This document shows, in pieces, positions 54,041 through 63,600 of a DNA stretch of 64,000 nucleotides (the stretch's first letter is position 1; every line of letters starts with the position of its first letter). Source of the stretch: Zooshikella sp050749885 (GTDB lineage Bacteria > Pseudomonadota > Gammaproteobacteria > Pseudomonadales > Zooshikellaceae); the NCBI RefSeq assembly GCF_050749885.1, contig NZ_JBOIUB010000004.1, positions 438,678 to 502,677 on the forward strand. The letters run 5' to 3'. The notes beneath the pieces are model-generated. The model was not told where the DNA came from, ran no database searches, and was given only the letters and a program-made list of their open reading frames with translations. The translations under genes were made by a program, and so were the position numbers.

Positions 54041-54217
54041 GTAACAAATAATCGTAAGCATCAAGCCGAAAAGGGCGCTAAACTTTTTTCATTTATGAAA
54101 CAAGATATGGCTGCTTATATGAAGTATTACAACATAGAGTGACTGCATTCTGCCAATGGTGATGTGTCACCCGTAGAGTTTGAAAATTTTCAACTAAATG
54201 TGTCCAATTTGGGTTAA
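54041..54217 (+). pseudogene. IS3-family transposase C-terminal remnant
   Basis: One frame reads FSFMKQDMAAYMKYYNIE, a stop (TGA where Arg is expected), then LHSANGDVSPVEFENF. This is the YN..R.HSA.G..SP..FE signature at the end of IS3-type integrase-core transposases. The sequence after it (TGTCCAATTTGGGTTAACC) looks like an IS3 right end. Clearly decayed. Confidence 0.8.
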
Positions 54218-54239
54218 CCAGTACACTTACTTGAATTCC

Positions 54240-55565
54240 TTATAACTGATTACTCCGTTTAATATCCAAATAGCGATTCACAATTGCAGGTGGCAGCTTT
54301 TCTGGCAAGCTATCCAGGGTAAAAATTGACTGGCTGATTAACTGATTATGTAATGCTTTGCGCTGTTTTAAATAGACTTCACTGGCAGCATGATTTAGTG
54401 CACCGTTAAAGTCTTCAATCGGTTGGATATGCAAGCTGTCTAGAATATGTTCCCGCAGATTAGCCAGTAGTACCAAATGTCGACGACGTAGTAATTTTAA
54501 TGCTGGAATTAAATCATCTGCATTTTCATCTCGCACGTTAGATAAGGTGATGATTAATGAACGCTTTGGTTGATACTGCATTAAGTGTTTAGCGGCTGAT
54601 GAATAGTCGCTGGCTTGTGTCGTTGCTTGCAAATCATAGATTTGGTTCAGTAACTGGTTAATGGTATGAAGACCTTTGGTAGGGGGATACCAACGGTGTT
54701 GCCCACTGAAGGTAATGAGGCCTACAGCATCCCCTTGTTTTAAAGCAACATACGCAAGCAGTAGCATAGCATTGAGACAGTGGTCGAAATGGCTCAGGTC
54801 ACCATCTTGTGTGCGCATGCGTTGACCACAGTCGAGCATAAAGATAATTTGCTGGTCACGCTCGTCCTGGTATTCTCTGGAAATCAACTTACGTTTTCGT
54901 GCACTGGATTTCCAGTCAATTTGACGCATGCTGTCACCCTCACGGTATTCCCGTAATTGGTGAAATTCCAAACCTTCTCCACGACGAGGCTTTTGACGAA
55001 TACCCATCTGACTGACATGATTATCTGTGGCCAATAATAAATAATGACTGATGGTGGCAAAGTTGGGGTAGACACGGGTTTTCGTGGTGGGCCCTATACG
55101 AAACTGGCGCTGCCATAGTCCCATAAGGCTGAAGGCTTTAATGTAGCTGGGCGCAAAGCTGTATTCACCACGATGTAAAGGGCGTAACTCGTAGTGTATT
55201 ACCAACCGCTTTGATGGTGGAATTGTAATTGCCTGAGGGAGGTCTTTAACATCATGTCCCTGAGGATAACCATCAATAACACTTAACTGTCGTAGACTAT
55301 CCTCACGATTGCTCAGGGTTAATTTTATTTTATGCCATTCTCCAAGAGACATTGAGACAGGTGCTTCGCGCTCAATCTGTAGGATCGGTGATTTGATTAA
55401 CGTGAGGCTATCAATAAGTAAAAGTATAACAATAGCTGCAAAAATATAGTGTCCATAAGCGGCTAAAACATTGAGGTTGTAACCAAAAAGGTTACCCATA
55501 AAAATAAGACAGGTGACCACGGTAATGCCACCTGAAATTAAAAGTAAGTGCTTACTTGGCGTCAT
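54240..55565 (-). CDS. DUF58 protein (vWA-like), last gene of MoxR operon
   Basis: This 441-residue protein has two N-terminal membrane helices (about 8-50), a beta-rich middle and the DUF58 core GEGLEFHQLREYREGDSMRQIDWKSSARKRKLISREYQ. The vWA-like MIDAS is degenerate (MLDCGQRM). DUF58 proteins partner MoxR ATPases, probably in envelope assembly or cofactor insertion. Its start overlaps the MoxR stop by 4 bp (ATGA), so it is translationally coupled. Confidence 0.87.
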   Translation of the reverse strand: MTPSKHLLLISGGITVVTCLIFMGNLFGYNLNVLAAYGHYIFAAIVILLLIDSLTLIKSPILQIEREAPVSMSLGEWHKIKLTLSNREDSLRQLSVIDGYPQGHDVKDLPQAITIPPSKRLVIHYELRPLHRGEYSFAPSYIKAFSLMGLWQRQFRIGPTTKTRVYPNFATISHYLLLATDNHVSQMGIRQKPRRGEGLEFHQLREYREGDSMRQIDWKSSARKRKLISREYQDERDQQIIFMLDCGQRMRTQDGDLSHFDHCLNAMLLLAYVALKQGDAVGLITFSGQHRWYPPTKGLHTINQLLNQIYDLQATTQASDYSSAAKHLMQYQPKRSLIITLSNVRDENADDLIPALKLLRRRHLVLLANLREHILDSLHIQPIEDFNGALNHAASEVYLKQRKALHNQLISQSIFTLDSLPEKLPPAIVNRYLDIKRSNQL

Positions 55566-56539
55566 GATCTCGGTGCAGCAACACTGTCTAGTAGATTTTT
55601 CAATACTTCCTCAACAGAAAGCCCCTCAATTTCCAGCTCTGCGGCTAAGCCCAGCCGATGACGAAGTGCGGCAGGTGCAACGGCTTTTACATCATCGGGT
55701 GTGACAAAATGCTGTCCTCTGAGTAAAGCCCGAGCGCGTGCCACCCGAATTAACGCGATACCGCCTCGTGGCCCTGCGCCATGATTTAACCCTTGCCAGG
55801 CACGTGTAGCATGAATTATACGAATGGCGTAGTCCATTACCTGGTCATCGACATCAACTTGTGCCGTAATTTTCTGTAATTGAATAACCCCTTCGGGTGA
55901 GACAACTTGCTGTAGTTCAGACACATCCAGTACATCAGATAACTTATTGGTAGTTACCAGTGCAACAAGATTTTTTTCGGCTTCCAGTGAAGGATAGTCA
56001 ATACTTACTTTCAGCATAAAGCGGTCTAGCTCTGCTTCAGGTAATGGATAAGTTCCTTCTTGCTCAATAGGGTTCTGAGTAGCGAGCACCATAAAAGGAG
56101 GCTGAAGGGGTAACGGACGACCTTCAATGGTAATTTGTTTTTCTTGCATCACTTCCAATAAAGCGGCTTGGGTTTTTGCCGGCGCCCGGTTAATTTCATC
56201 GGCAAGTAATAAGTTAGTAAAGGCTGGCCCACGGCGTATTTTAAACTCTTCACTTTTCATGTCGTATATGGCATGTCCGGTGACATCACTGGGCATAAGA
56301 TCTGGGGTAAATTGAATGCGGCCAAATTTACAACCAAAGCAGGCGGCTAATGCTCTCACCAATAGTGTTTTCCCTAATCCTGGAACGCCTTCAATGAGTA
56401 CATGACCTGAGGCAAGTAGCGTCATAAGTACTTGGTCAACAACCGATGCTTGACCAACAACGGCTTTATTTATTTCTGTACGGATGGCATTAACTTGTTC
56501 CGAGGCCTTGCTGAATATTTCTGGATTAAGGCTACTCAT
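55562..56539 (-). CDS. MoxR-family AAA+ ATPase
   Basis: This 325-residue AAA+ chaperone-like ATPase has Walker A GVPGLGKTLLVRALA, Walker B LLADEINRAPAKTQAALLEVMQE, sensor-1 ATQNPIEQEGTYPLPEAELDRF and the C-terminal lid RHRLGL. MoxR proteins act with vWA/DUF58 partners on target proteins, some in the envelope. It overlaps its neighbours by 4 bp on both sides. Confidence 0.93.
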   Translation of the reverse strand: MSSLNPEIFSKASEQVNAIRTEINKAVVGQASVVDQVLMTLLASGHVLIEGVPGLGKTLLVRALAACFGCKFGRIQFTPDLMPSDVTGHAIYDMKSEEFKIRRGPAFTNLLLADEINRAPAKTQAALLEVMQEKQITIEGRPLPLQPPFMVLATQNPIEQEGTYPLPEAELDRFMLKVSIDYPSLEAEKNLVALVTTNKLSDVLDVSELQQVVSPEGVIQLQKITAQVDVDDQVMDYAIRIIHATRAWQGLNHGAGPRGGIALIRVARARALLRGQHFVTPDDVKAVAPAALRHRLGLAAELEIEGLSVEEVLKNLLDSVAAPRS

Positions 56540-57756
56540 AGCTGGTTCCTGATATGTTGCAGGTTTCTGGTAACACGAATAAATTCAATTTCATTTTGTA
56601 GGCTGTCCTGGGACATAGTCCACTGAATTTCCTCAACGGGTAAGCCACTTAATGTGGCTAATAGCCTATATTGTTTTGCTTGAGGCAATTCACTGTACTG
56701 CTTATGATGTAGTCGAATACGTTGTTCAACCTGTTGTTTTAAGGTGTTAATGAGATAACTTGATTGCTTATTACGCCAAAAGAAGCTGGCGACAGCTTGT
56801 AAATGCTCCAGTAATTGGCGTCGTTCTGGGCTTGCTTCTGGTTTTGTAGGTCCAAAACGTTTGGCACGATACCAGCAGAAAAAAAGAATAAATGTCCCCA
56901 ATGAAACCAGTATAGGCAACGCATGTTGTACTAATAACTGCCATAGGGATGGGTATTCCAGCCCATATAACCACCAAACAGATGAGTGATCTTTCAGTAA
57001 TAAATGCAGCAGGTAGGCATGATCATAATCGCCAATTTCATCATTTTGCCAAATACCCATATAGGTCAGTACGGTAACGCGACCATCACCGATGGGTTTT
57101 TGAATAAGCTGATAAGGTGGCTCCAAGCTGTTTTTTAACAGTAGTTCACCTTTAGTGCTGACTAAACCAAAGTCAGTGCGTAAATCGATGGCTAACGGTT
57201 CTTTTTCGGTAGGCCAGGTTAATGTAATAGGTAAGTGGACAGGTGTTTCACATTGTGCAACGTCTTTCGCGCTCTTGTCTTTTTCAGATTTGCTGGATGA
57301 TTTTTTCCCATATAATGCATCAAGCTCATCCTCTTGAAGATAGACAGCTTTTATTCCCCAGGACGCTAAAAGAGGATCAAGCACTTGGTCGTCAAACAAC
57401 CAGGGCTCACTATAGCTGACTAACAGATGACCCCCTTGGCGTACCCAAGTATCTAACTGCTGGCGACGATGTTCTGATAAAGAAGCTCTTGAACTACTTA
57501 ATATAATGGCATCACTTGTCTTAGGAAGGTGATCAAGCAGTTTTAAGTTTTTGTGGCTTTCAATATGAATGTTATTACGTTGAATAAAACGCTCGGCTGC
57601 CAGGTATTCATTTAGCCTTGCTTCAGTTGAAGGGGGTACCCACTCGGTGTCGTCATAGGGTTCTAACAATAACCAGAAAAGGAGTACAAAGAGTAAAATA
57701 ACGCCTAAAATAATGACAATCGGCCAATTGACTTCAAATGATGCTTTACGGGTCAT
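56536..57756 (-). CDS. DUF4350 membrane protein
   Basis: This 406-residue protein has an N-terminal helix (about 10-32), a soluble DUF4350 domain with AIILSSSRASLSEHRRQQLDTWVRQGGHLLVSYSEPW (a GATase-like fold), and a second helix (about 275-297) before a basic cytoplasmic tail. Function unknown. It overlaps the next gene start by 4 bp. Confidence 0.85.
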   Translation of the reverse strand: MTRKASFEVNWPIVIILGVILLFVLLFWLLLEPYDDTEWVPPSTEARLNEYLAAERFIQRNNIHIESHKNLKLLDHLPKTSDAIILSSSRASLSEHRRQQLDTWVRQGGHLLVSYSEPWLFDDQVLDPLLASWGIKAVYLQEDELDALYGKKSSSKSEKDKSAKDVAQCETPVHLPITLTWPTEKEPLAIDLRTDFGLVSTKGELLLKNSLEPPYQLIQKPIGDGRVTVLTYMGIWQNDEIGDYDHAYLLHLLLKDHSSVWWLYGLEYPSLWQLLVQHALPILVSLGTFILFFCWYRAKRFGPTKPEASPERRQLLEHLQAVASFFWRNKQSSYLINTLKQQVEQRIRLHHKQYSELPQAKQYRLLATLSGLPVEEIQWTMSQDSLQNEIEFIRVTRNLQHIRNQL

Positions 57757-59276
57757 TGGTCACCCTGCATAAATAACTGTTGCCATTGCTGGCAAAGTGC
57801 CAAAAGCGTAGTTCGATCTGGTAATTCATGCCCATATGCAGTGGTTGTCCAGCACAGGGTGAGCTGGTGAAAGAAATCACTGAACTGTGGAGTATCCTGC
57901 TCAACAAGCTGGCAGCATTCACCTTCAGTATGAGCAGATTGAAAGCGAATTTGATAGTTGTGAAGTAGCCTGCTGAGGGTACCACGGTATAACAGGCTTA
58001 GGGCTTCTCGTGGATGACGGTTACTGAGTGTACGAACATGTGCCAACAAGTCATCAGGTAAGTGAGACTGTCGTATATCCAGCCCCATTATTTCAGTAAT
58101 AGGTTTTTCTTTGACTGTTTTCTTCCAGCGCCACTGTTTAGGTACTAAATAATTAACCCAGCGGCGATAGCGATAAAGCAAAAAGACAACGAGTGCAATC
58201 GCTGTCCCCCACAGTAAGATTTCAATCAGTTGCGCAAAGAGTTTAATAAATGAATCTACGCCAGAAAAATCAAGATCAGGTTTTGGTTTTGGAATATCTT
58301 TTTTTAAATTGAAATCAGGAAGACGGTAGTTGGTGACTGTTTTATGGTAGCCAAAGTCATGATCCGCGAGAATTTCATTAATTTGCTGTTTGGCTTCAAT
58401 TTTAGGTTGGTTTACCTCTGTAGGCGTTGGTGCTTGTGCCCAACTAGCATTAGGTAAGCTCAAACAGGTCATAAGCAGTAGGCTTAATCCCCAGGGGAGA
58501 ATACCTGCAAGTTTAGTAGTGGCTGAGTGAGATTGCTGGTGGCGAGCTAGCAGACGACGAAATGCAATTTCGGTATCCCAGGCTTCTAGGTGAGTACGAC
58601 TATTGATGTACAAAGAAAAACCACAGGCGATATAAAAAGGGTTAAATAAAATAATAAACACATACATCAGAGTGCAACCTAGCCAAAGCGCTATATCTGT
58701 CGAAAAAAGGCCAAAAAATGCTGCACGGTCTTGGTGTTGAACGATTTCATCTGGAATCATTATATTGATAAACGCGACGCTGGCGACTAAAAAAAGCCAA
58801 AGTAATCCATGCATAATAAGCGTTAGTAAAATAGAGGCTCCACCACGAATATGCAGAATTTGCAAGCGTCTGCGGCGTTTTGAACCATTTAATTCTTCCA
58901 ATACGCTGACGGGTAAATTGAACGAGCGGTGAGGGCTGATCCGTCGCCAAAGCAGCGAAGAAAACCACTGAATACGACAGGTTTTACCCGCCGCTGAAAG
59001 TAGCTGCCGATAGTTTAACGACTCACCAAAAAGTAGACGACTGTAGTAAAAAAGCGTTGGCTTTTCCCAGATACCCTGGAGCCACCAAATAATCACCACG
59101 GCCCAATAAGGTTTCTCATTAAAGAACCAACAAAGTAGTAAGAATACAGGGAGTGTTGTCGTTAAGCTGACCACTAACGGAGGCCAGAACCAGCGTTTAG
59201 TCATCGCCAACCCTAAGTCAACCGCTTGCCAGCTACTACGAGGACGGACGGTAACCGTAATTTTACTCAGATCCAT
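57753..59276 (-). CDS. DUF4129 membrane protein
   Basis: This 507-residue protein has several membrane helices in its first 300 residues and one at about 350-372, with a C-terminal DUF4129 domain (LSNRHPREALSLLYRGTLSRLLH). Such proteins occur next to DUF4350 and MoxR in envelope operons, with unknown job. ATG 59276 has GGAGGAAGTCAC before it; upstream codons are untranslated. The start lies inside the end of the SpoIIM gene, a 14-bp overlap. Confidence 0.85.
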   Translation of the reverse strand: MDLSKITVTVRPRSSWQAVDLGLAMTKRWFWPPLVVSLTTTLPVFLLLCWFFNEKPYWAVVIIWWLQGIWEKPTLFYYSRLLFGESLNYRQLLSAAGKTCRIQWFSSLLWRRISPHRSFNLPVSVLEELNGSKRRRRLQILHIRGGASILLTLIMHGLLWLFLVASVAFINIMIPDEIVQHQDRAAFFGLFSTDIALWLGCTLMYVFIILFNPFYIACGFSLYINSRTHLEAWDTEIAFRRLLARHQQSHSATTKLAGILPWGLSLLLMTCLSLPNASWAQAPTPTEVNQPKIEAKQQINEILADHDFGYHKTVTNYRLPDFNLKKDIPKPKPDLDFSGVDSFIKLFAQLIEILLWGTAIALVVFLLYRYRRWVNYLVPKQWRWKKTVKEKPITEIMGLDIRQSHLPDDLLAHVRTLSNRHPREALSLLYRGTLSRLLHNYQIRFQSAHTEGECCQLVEQDTPQFSDFFHQLTLCWTTTAYGHELPDRTTLLALCQQWQQLFMQGDQ

Positions 59277-60249
59277 GTGACTTCCTCCGACCAACCCCTA
59301 TAAAATAGCAGATGACGATCGTCCACAGCCCGACAGCAACCCAGTATTTTGTGTATGCAGGAAATAAGGTGGATGAAGACCAGAATGCTTCAATAAATGC
59401 AGCAATCACCAGCATGCCAATGACGCCATAAATGAGCTTAATACATATTTGAGAGGCATTCATCAATGCTGCTTTACGACTTAGATTCCCTGGACTAATC
59501 AGTGCCCAGCCCAGCTTTAACCCGGCACAACCAGCAATAGCGATAGCGGTTAACTCAAACGAACCATGGCCACAGACAAAGGAATAAAAGGTTTCAACGT
59601 AGCCAATGTTAATCATATGGGAGCCAAGACCACCCAAAATAAGCCCATTAAAAACCAGAATAATTAAACTGCCGATACCTGCTAACAGACCACCAGCAAA
59701 GGTTCGAAAGCCAACAGTAATGTTGTTTTTAATATAGTGGCCAAACATCGCAAAGTCGCCAGCTGAGTCGCGCTCAAAACCAATGACCTTACGTGAGGGC
59801 TCATACATAGACTCAAAACTGACAACTGTCTCTCGGTCGATAAAGCTGTATAACACATCCGGTGACATCCATACCGCTAAACCAAAGAGCAATGCAGGTA
59901 AATACAGTGCAAGGGTCGCAAGCCAGAAAAAACGCCACTCTTGACGTATGAGTTGTGGAAACTCATACAAAAATAAACGACCAAGTTTGCTCCAAAAGCC
60001 TATGCGTTGTCGATAAAGGCATTGATGACCCAGGAGTGAGAGTTGATTAAGGTACTCGGTTAAAAAGCGGCTATATTGACGCTGCCGCGCTAGTGCTAAG
60101 TGATTACAGCTTTGTCGATAGAGTGTAATAAACTCTTCCGCTTCTTCAGTACTCAGTGGTTTTGGAAAAATCTTAGTCACTTGTTTGGCAAGTGTTTGCA
60201 GGCGGTCCCACTGAGCTTGATAGCGTCGTTCAAAATCTTGCTGCTTCAT
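59263..60249 (-). CDS. SpoIIM-family (stage II sporulation protein M-like) membrane protein
   Basis: This 328-residue protein has a cytoplasmic helical N-terminal part and about five or six membrane helices from residue 110. The family hallmark HGSFELTAIAIAGCAGLKLGWALISPG is at about 230-256. In Gram-negatives the SpoIIM-like member accompanies RDD and MoxR genes; function is unknown outside sporulation. It overlaps its neighbours on both sides (4 and 14 bp). Confidence 0.87.
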   Translation of the reverse strand: MKQQDFERRYQAQWDRLQTLAKQVTKIFPKPLSTEEAEEFITLYRQSCNHLALARQRQYSRFLTEYLNQLSLLGHQCLYRQRIGFWSKLGRLFLYEFPQLIRQEWRFFWLATLALYLPALLFGLAVWMSPDVLYSFIDRETVVSFESMYEPSRKVIGFERDSAGDFAMFGHYIKNNITVGFRTFAGGLLAGIGSLIILVFNGLILGGLGSHMINIGYVETFYSFVCGHGSFELTAIAIAGCAGLKLGWALISPGNLSRKAALMNASQICIKLIYGVIGMLVIAAFIEAFWSSSTLFPAYTKYWVAVGLWTIVICYFIGVGRRKSHGSE

Positions 60250-60926
60250 TGTGATGACAACAGACCTTTAGCTAATTGGTGTAAATAGGTAACAGCTGAT
60301 GTACCTTCACGTTTGAAGACAGGCTCAACAATATTGGCAAGCTCCTCAGCTCGCGCATTTGATATTGTTCGGTAGCGTTCTGCAAAATTAATAATGGCGC
60401 GTTGTTCTTCAATAGCAAGTGGGATAGGAAGTTTAACTGGCGTCACATCTGGCAGTGTATTCAACTTAGGTGTTGGTTCATTATAAACGACAAGTGTGCC
60501 AGCGGCTAAATCACCTAACCGTTTGAAATCATGCCGCAATGCCATTGTAATTAATCCTGTTACATAAAAGAGTGGCAGCCAGTCGACATAGCGAATTAAG
60601 TTACGGAGGAAAGCTCGGGAGAAACTGACAGGCGTGAAGTTTTCATTAATCACTTGAATATTCATGGCCCGTTTGCCTGGAGTTTGGCCATTATAAAAGG
60701 CTTCGAACAATGCTCCATAAAAGGTATCGATAATAAACGCAAAAATTAAGAATAATCCAAAGCCTAAGTCGCCGAAAATCTCCAGAATAATCCAAAGTAT
60801 GAGAAAGACAACAGCCCGAATGACAAAGTCAATCAAAAATGCAGTCACTCTAACCAGTGGACCAGCGACGTCTAATTCTAGCCGAATACCTTCAGGCGTT
60901 TCATAAGTTTTGCCAGTGTCTAACAT
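60246..60926 (-). CDS. RDD-family membrane protein, first gene of MoxR operon
   Basis: This 226-residue protein has an RDD domain with LVRVTAFLIDFVIRA at about 24-40, three or four membrane helices, NGQTPGKRAMNIQVI, and a cytoplasmic tail. RDD proteins are small ion or proton-linked transporters or membrane adaptors. It starts the six-gene operon running RDD, SpoIIM, DUF4129, DUF4350, MoxR and DUF58. The 275 bp upstream should hold the promoter. Confidence 0.87.
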   Translation of the reverse strand: MLDTGKTYETPEGIRLELDVAGPLVRVTAFLIDFVIRAVVFLILWIILEIFGDLGFGLFLIFAFIIDTFYGALFEAFYNGQTPGKRAMNIQVINENFTPVSFSRAFLRNLIRYVDWLPLFYVTGLITMALRHDFKRLGDLAAGTLVVYNEPTPKLNTLPDVTPVKLPIPLAIEEQRAIINFAERYRTISNARAEELANIVEPVFKREGTSAVTYLHQLAKGLLSSQ

Positions 60927-61201
60927 TTAATCAAAAACCATTAACGTCTACTGCAAATGCTATAGAAGATAGCACAGATGTGAGGGCTAATACATTGGAT
61001 GCCCTGAGTTTATTACTTGGTAGGCCATAGCTGGCGATAAGGCGTTCAAGTCATGGTTCCATAATGATGGCCCTAAATATGGGACAGAGACACCCAATTG
61101 AGCATGGTGGGCAGTATTTCAGTCTTTGTGAATCATATTTTTGTTAAAGTACCTGCATTGAAGAGCATATGTAACTACTTCAGGGATTAATTAGAAACAA
61201 T

Positions 61202-61906
61202 ATGAGCGAATGGCCTACCGATAAAAAGCTGATCCTTTTACCTGGTCTTGATGGTACAGGGTTACTATTCAAGGACTTGATTGCTGAACTACCCACAAAT
61301 TGTATTATCCAAACCATATGCTACCCAGCTTCACAAGTACAAACATTCAAAGAACATGTTCAGTATGTTTTAGAGAATTTACCTAGTAATGAGTCGTTTA
61401 TTTTACTGGCAGAATCTTTTTCTGGACCCGTAGCAATCGAAGTACTAAAAGCAAGAAGTCATCAAATTGAGAAAGCTTTTTTTGTAGCCTCTTTTGCTAA
61501 ACCTCCTCGACCAATGTTGCTTAGCTTGATTTCTAAATTACCTCTTTCAATGCTTCTTAAGTGGCATATACCTGATTTCCTTATTCGTTATTTTTGTCTT
61601 GGTAAAAATGCGCCAACTGAGATTGTTAAGCATTTTAGGAGAACGGTTGATGCAGTTGATCCAAAGGTGCTAGCGCAACGAATTAAAATTATTTCAGTTA
61701 TTGATAAGACAAAGGAATTAGAGAGTATCGTCGTACCGTGTTGTTATATTCAAGCTACCCATGACAGGCTGGTTACTTTTTCTTCACTAAGGGTTTTTCA
61801 GTATGGTTTAAAAAGCCTAACTGTCAATAAAATACAAGGACCACATTTCATTTTGCAAGCAGCACCAAAAGAAGCAGCAAGGGTCATTTGTGCTGAAGTT
61901 AGATAA
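61202..61906 (+). CDS. Alpha/beta-hydrolase
   Basis: This 234-residue alpha/beta hydrolase has LPGLDGTGLLF at the oxyanion strand, the nucleophile Ser72 in LAESFSG, acid Asp in ATHDRLV and His in GPHFILQ. It has no signal peptide, so it is probably cytoplasmic. Substrate unknown. It starts the accessory stretch that leads to the IS630 element. Confidence 0.82.
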   Translation: MSEWPTDKKLILLPGLDGTGLLFKDLIAELPTNCIIQTICYPASQVQTFKEHVQYVLENLPSNESFILLAESFSGPVAIEVLKARSHQIEKAFFVASFAKPPRPMLLSLISKLPLSMLLKWHIPDFLIRYFCLGKNAPTEIVKHFRRTVDAVDPKVLAQRIKIISVIDKTKELESIVVPCCYIQATHDRLVTFSSLRVFQYGLKSLTVNKIQGPHFILQAAPKEAARVICAEVR

Positions 61907-62046
61907 TTTATCTAACGTTGATTCAACTAATAAATGCAGCAAATACTGTGTTGATGATTAAATATTGAAGAAACTGCTGATTTAACAAAGGTTGTTGAGG
62001 CTGTATATAATAGGCCATATTTTCATTTTGGATAAATGTGGTACTT

Positions 62047-62466
62047 ATGAACATAACACAAATTAGTGCTGAAGATGCTCTGCCGATAAGACATCAGGTG
62101 CTTTGGCCTGATAAACCAATTGCGTTTTGCTGTGTTGATGAGGATGAAGCGGGTATTCATTTCGGTGTTTATTTGGGTCAGCAGTTGGTGTCAGTTACCT
62201 CTATTTATATTGATGGAACGCAGGCGAGATTACGTAAGTTTGCTACATTGAACGATTATCAAGGACAAGGCATTGGTACTGCACTGATTAAGCATGTACT
62301 GGCGTACTTGGCAAGATGTAAAATCCAGTATTTGTGGTGTGATGCTCGAGAGTCCGCATGTCTGTTTTATGAGCGCTTAGGTTTTGAAGTATTTGGTGAG
62401 CGTTTCTTCAAATCTAATGTGCCTTATTTTAAAATGAGCATAAATTTAAAGTCATTAAATAAATAG
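62047..62466 (+). CDS. GNAT N-acetyltransferase
   Basis: This 139-residue GNAT domain shows LRKFATLNDYQGQGIGTALIKHVL (the acetyl-CoA-binding motif A, Q-G-x-G-I/T) and the late WCDARESACLFYERLGFEVFGERF. Substrate unknown. ATG 62047 is preferred to the in-frame GTG at 62038. It is followed directly by a short membrane ORF. Confidence 0.82.
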   Translation: MNITQISAEDALPIRHQVLWPDKPIAFCCVDEDEAGIHFGVYLGQQLVSVTSIYIDGTQARLRKFATLNDYQGQGIGTALIKHVLAYLARCKIQYLWCDARESACLFYERLGFEVFGERFFKSNVPYFKMSINLKSLNK

Positions 62467-62472
62467 ATTATT

Positions 62473-62574
62473 ATGAGTTTAGGATTTTTGATAGAAAAGT
62501 GGATTGTAGCTTTATTTGCAGTCATTGGGGCAATTGTTATTTTCCTGGTAGTAAGCTTGATAAAGAATAGCTGA
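62473..62574 (+). CDS. Small single-helix membrane protein (33 residues)
   Basis: Reads MSLGFLIEKWIVALFAVIGA followed by more hydrophobic residues and a short basic end, which is one membrane helix. It begins 6 bp after the acetyltransferase stop and ends 10 bp before the macrodomain gene, so it may be co-transcribed. No clear RBS; coding status uncertain. Confidence 0.45.
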   Translation: MSLGFLIEKWIVALFAVIGAIVIFLVVSLIKNS

Positions 62575-62584
62575 GGGGGTCAGG

Positions 62585-63043
62585 GTGAAAGAGATTTGTG
62601 GTGACCTAATCAAGCTTGCGATGGATGGTGAATTTGATGTCATTATTCATGGTTGTAACTGTCAATGTCAGATGGGGAAGGGGATTGCATTAACGATTAA
62701 GAAACTATTCCCTGATGCGTATGCAGCGGACTGTGAAACTGAAAAATCTTCCAAAGGCAAACTGGGGACATATTCATTTGCTGAAGTAGAGAACAGTGGA
62801 CACCACTTCACTATCGTCAATGCTTATACACAGTTTCACTGGCGTGGAACAGGAGTTAAAGCTGACTATGAGGCAATTCGTAAAGTGATGGTGGCGGTGA
62901 AAAAACAATTCACAGGTTTGCGAATAGGTTATCCATTAATTGGTGCAGGCTTGGCAGGAGGTGACTGGGCGAGGATTTCACAAATCATTGACCAAGAGCT
63001 CGAAGGTGAAAATCATACATTGGTTAGGTTTGTTTCAGGTTAG
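62585..63043 (+). CDS. Macrodomain protein (ADP-ribose-binding)
   Basis: This 152-residue stand-alone macrodomain has GDLIKLA (the GD that binds adenine), HGCNCQCQMGKGIALTIKKLFP (ADP-ribose loop, with GKG in place of the common GGG), and YPLIGAGLAGGDWARI (phosphate loop). It is related to the TARG1/phage-type group. It probably binds or removes ADP-ribose. GTG start with GAGGGGGTCAGG upstream. It sits between small membrane proteins, just before an IS630 element. Confidence 0.82.
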   Translation: MKEICGDLIKLAMDGEFDVIIHGCNCQCQMGKGIALTIKKLFPDAYAADCETEKSSKGKLGTYSFAEVENSGHHFTIVNAYTQFHWRGTGVKADYEAIRKVMVAVKKQFTGLRIGYPLIGAGLAGGDWARISQIIDQELEGENHTLVRFVSG

Positions 63044-63054
63044 GCTTGTAATTG

Positions 63055-63354
63055 ATGACTATGCTGATGCGAACACTGCTTATAACAGTAATCACTTATT
63101 TTATCCCACTTGTACTATGTTTGCTGTATAAGGTTGGATCCTTTGAATCAATTGGGCCTTTGGTATTATTTTATTCTTTACTGTGTCTGCCACTATATGC
63201 TTATTTATTTGTAAGGCTATTTTTAGTCAGTTGCAAAGGGTGGATTGCGGGAGTATTGGGCTTGTTTTTAGGGCTTATATTAGCAGTCCTTTTACTCGAC
63301 TACTTTATGCTTATTTGCTTTCTATTTGGTATTCAGGATTTTCAGGCGATGTAA
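63055..63354 (+). CDS. Small membrane protein (99 residues)
   Basis: Nearly wholly hydrophobic, with three predicted membrane helices (about 5-25, 35-55, 65-92). Not recognised. Starts 11 bp after the macrodomain gene; TTG 63052, ATG 63055 and ATG 63061 are possible starts. Confidence 0.55.
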   Translation: MTMLMRTLLITVITYFIPLVLCLLYKVGSFESIGPLVLFYSLLCLPLYAYLFVRLFLVSCKGWIAGVLGLFLGLILAVLLLDYFMLICFLFGIQDFQAM

Positions 63355-63376
63355 ACAACACGGTGGCGCTGGTAAA

Positions 63377-63565
63377 TTGAAAAAACATATAGGGTTATTT
63401 TTAGTACTTTTTATCATTTTTTTCTTTATTGAATTGTATTTAGAAAAACAGAACTTAGCTGATAGTATAGGTTTATGGTATACAATTTTGTGCGCATTCG
63501 TTCCAAGCTTTGTCCTGACGCTGATATTAGTTGTGATACAAAAGTTACTAATGAGTCGGAAATAA
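63377..63565 (+). CDS. Small two-helix membrane protein (62 residues)
   Basis: Reads MKKHIGLFLVLFIIFFF, then ELYLEKQNLADSIG, then a second helix and LLMSRK. The start is TTG 63377 (an in-frame start at 63326 would overlap the previous gene by 29 bp). Not recognised. It is the last gene before the transposase. Confidence 0.45.
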   Translation: MKKHIGLFLVLFIIFFFIELYLEKQNLADSIGLWYTILCAFVPSFVLTLILVVIQKLLMSRK

Positions 63566-63600
63566 TGGATACTTTCTAGAATTATGCCATACTTATTAGT

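Noticed and set aside
61070..61120. Possible repeat or transposon scar (GGGACAGAGACACC)
   Set aside because: Too short and seen once; no inverted partner or frame nearby.
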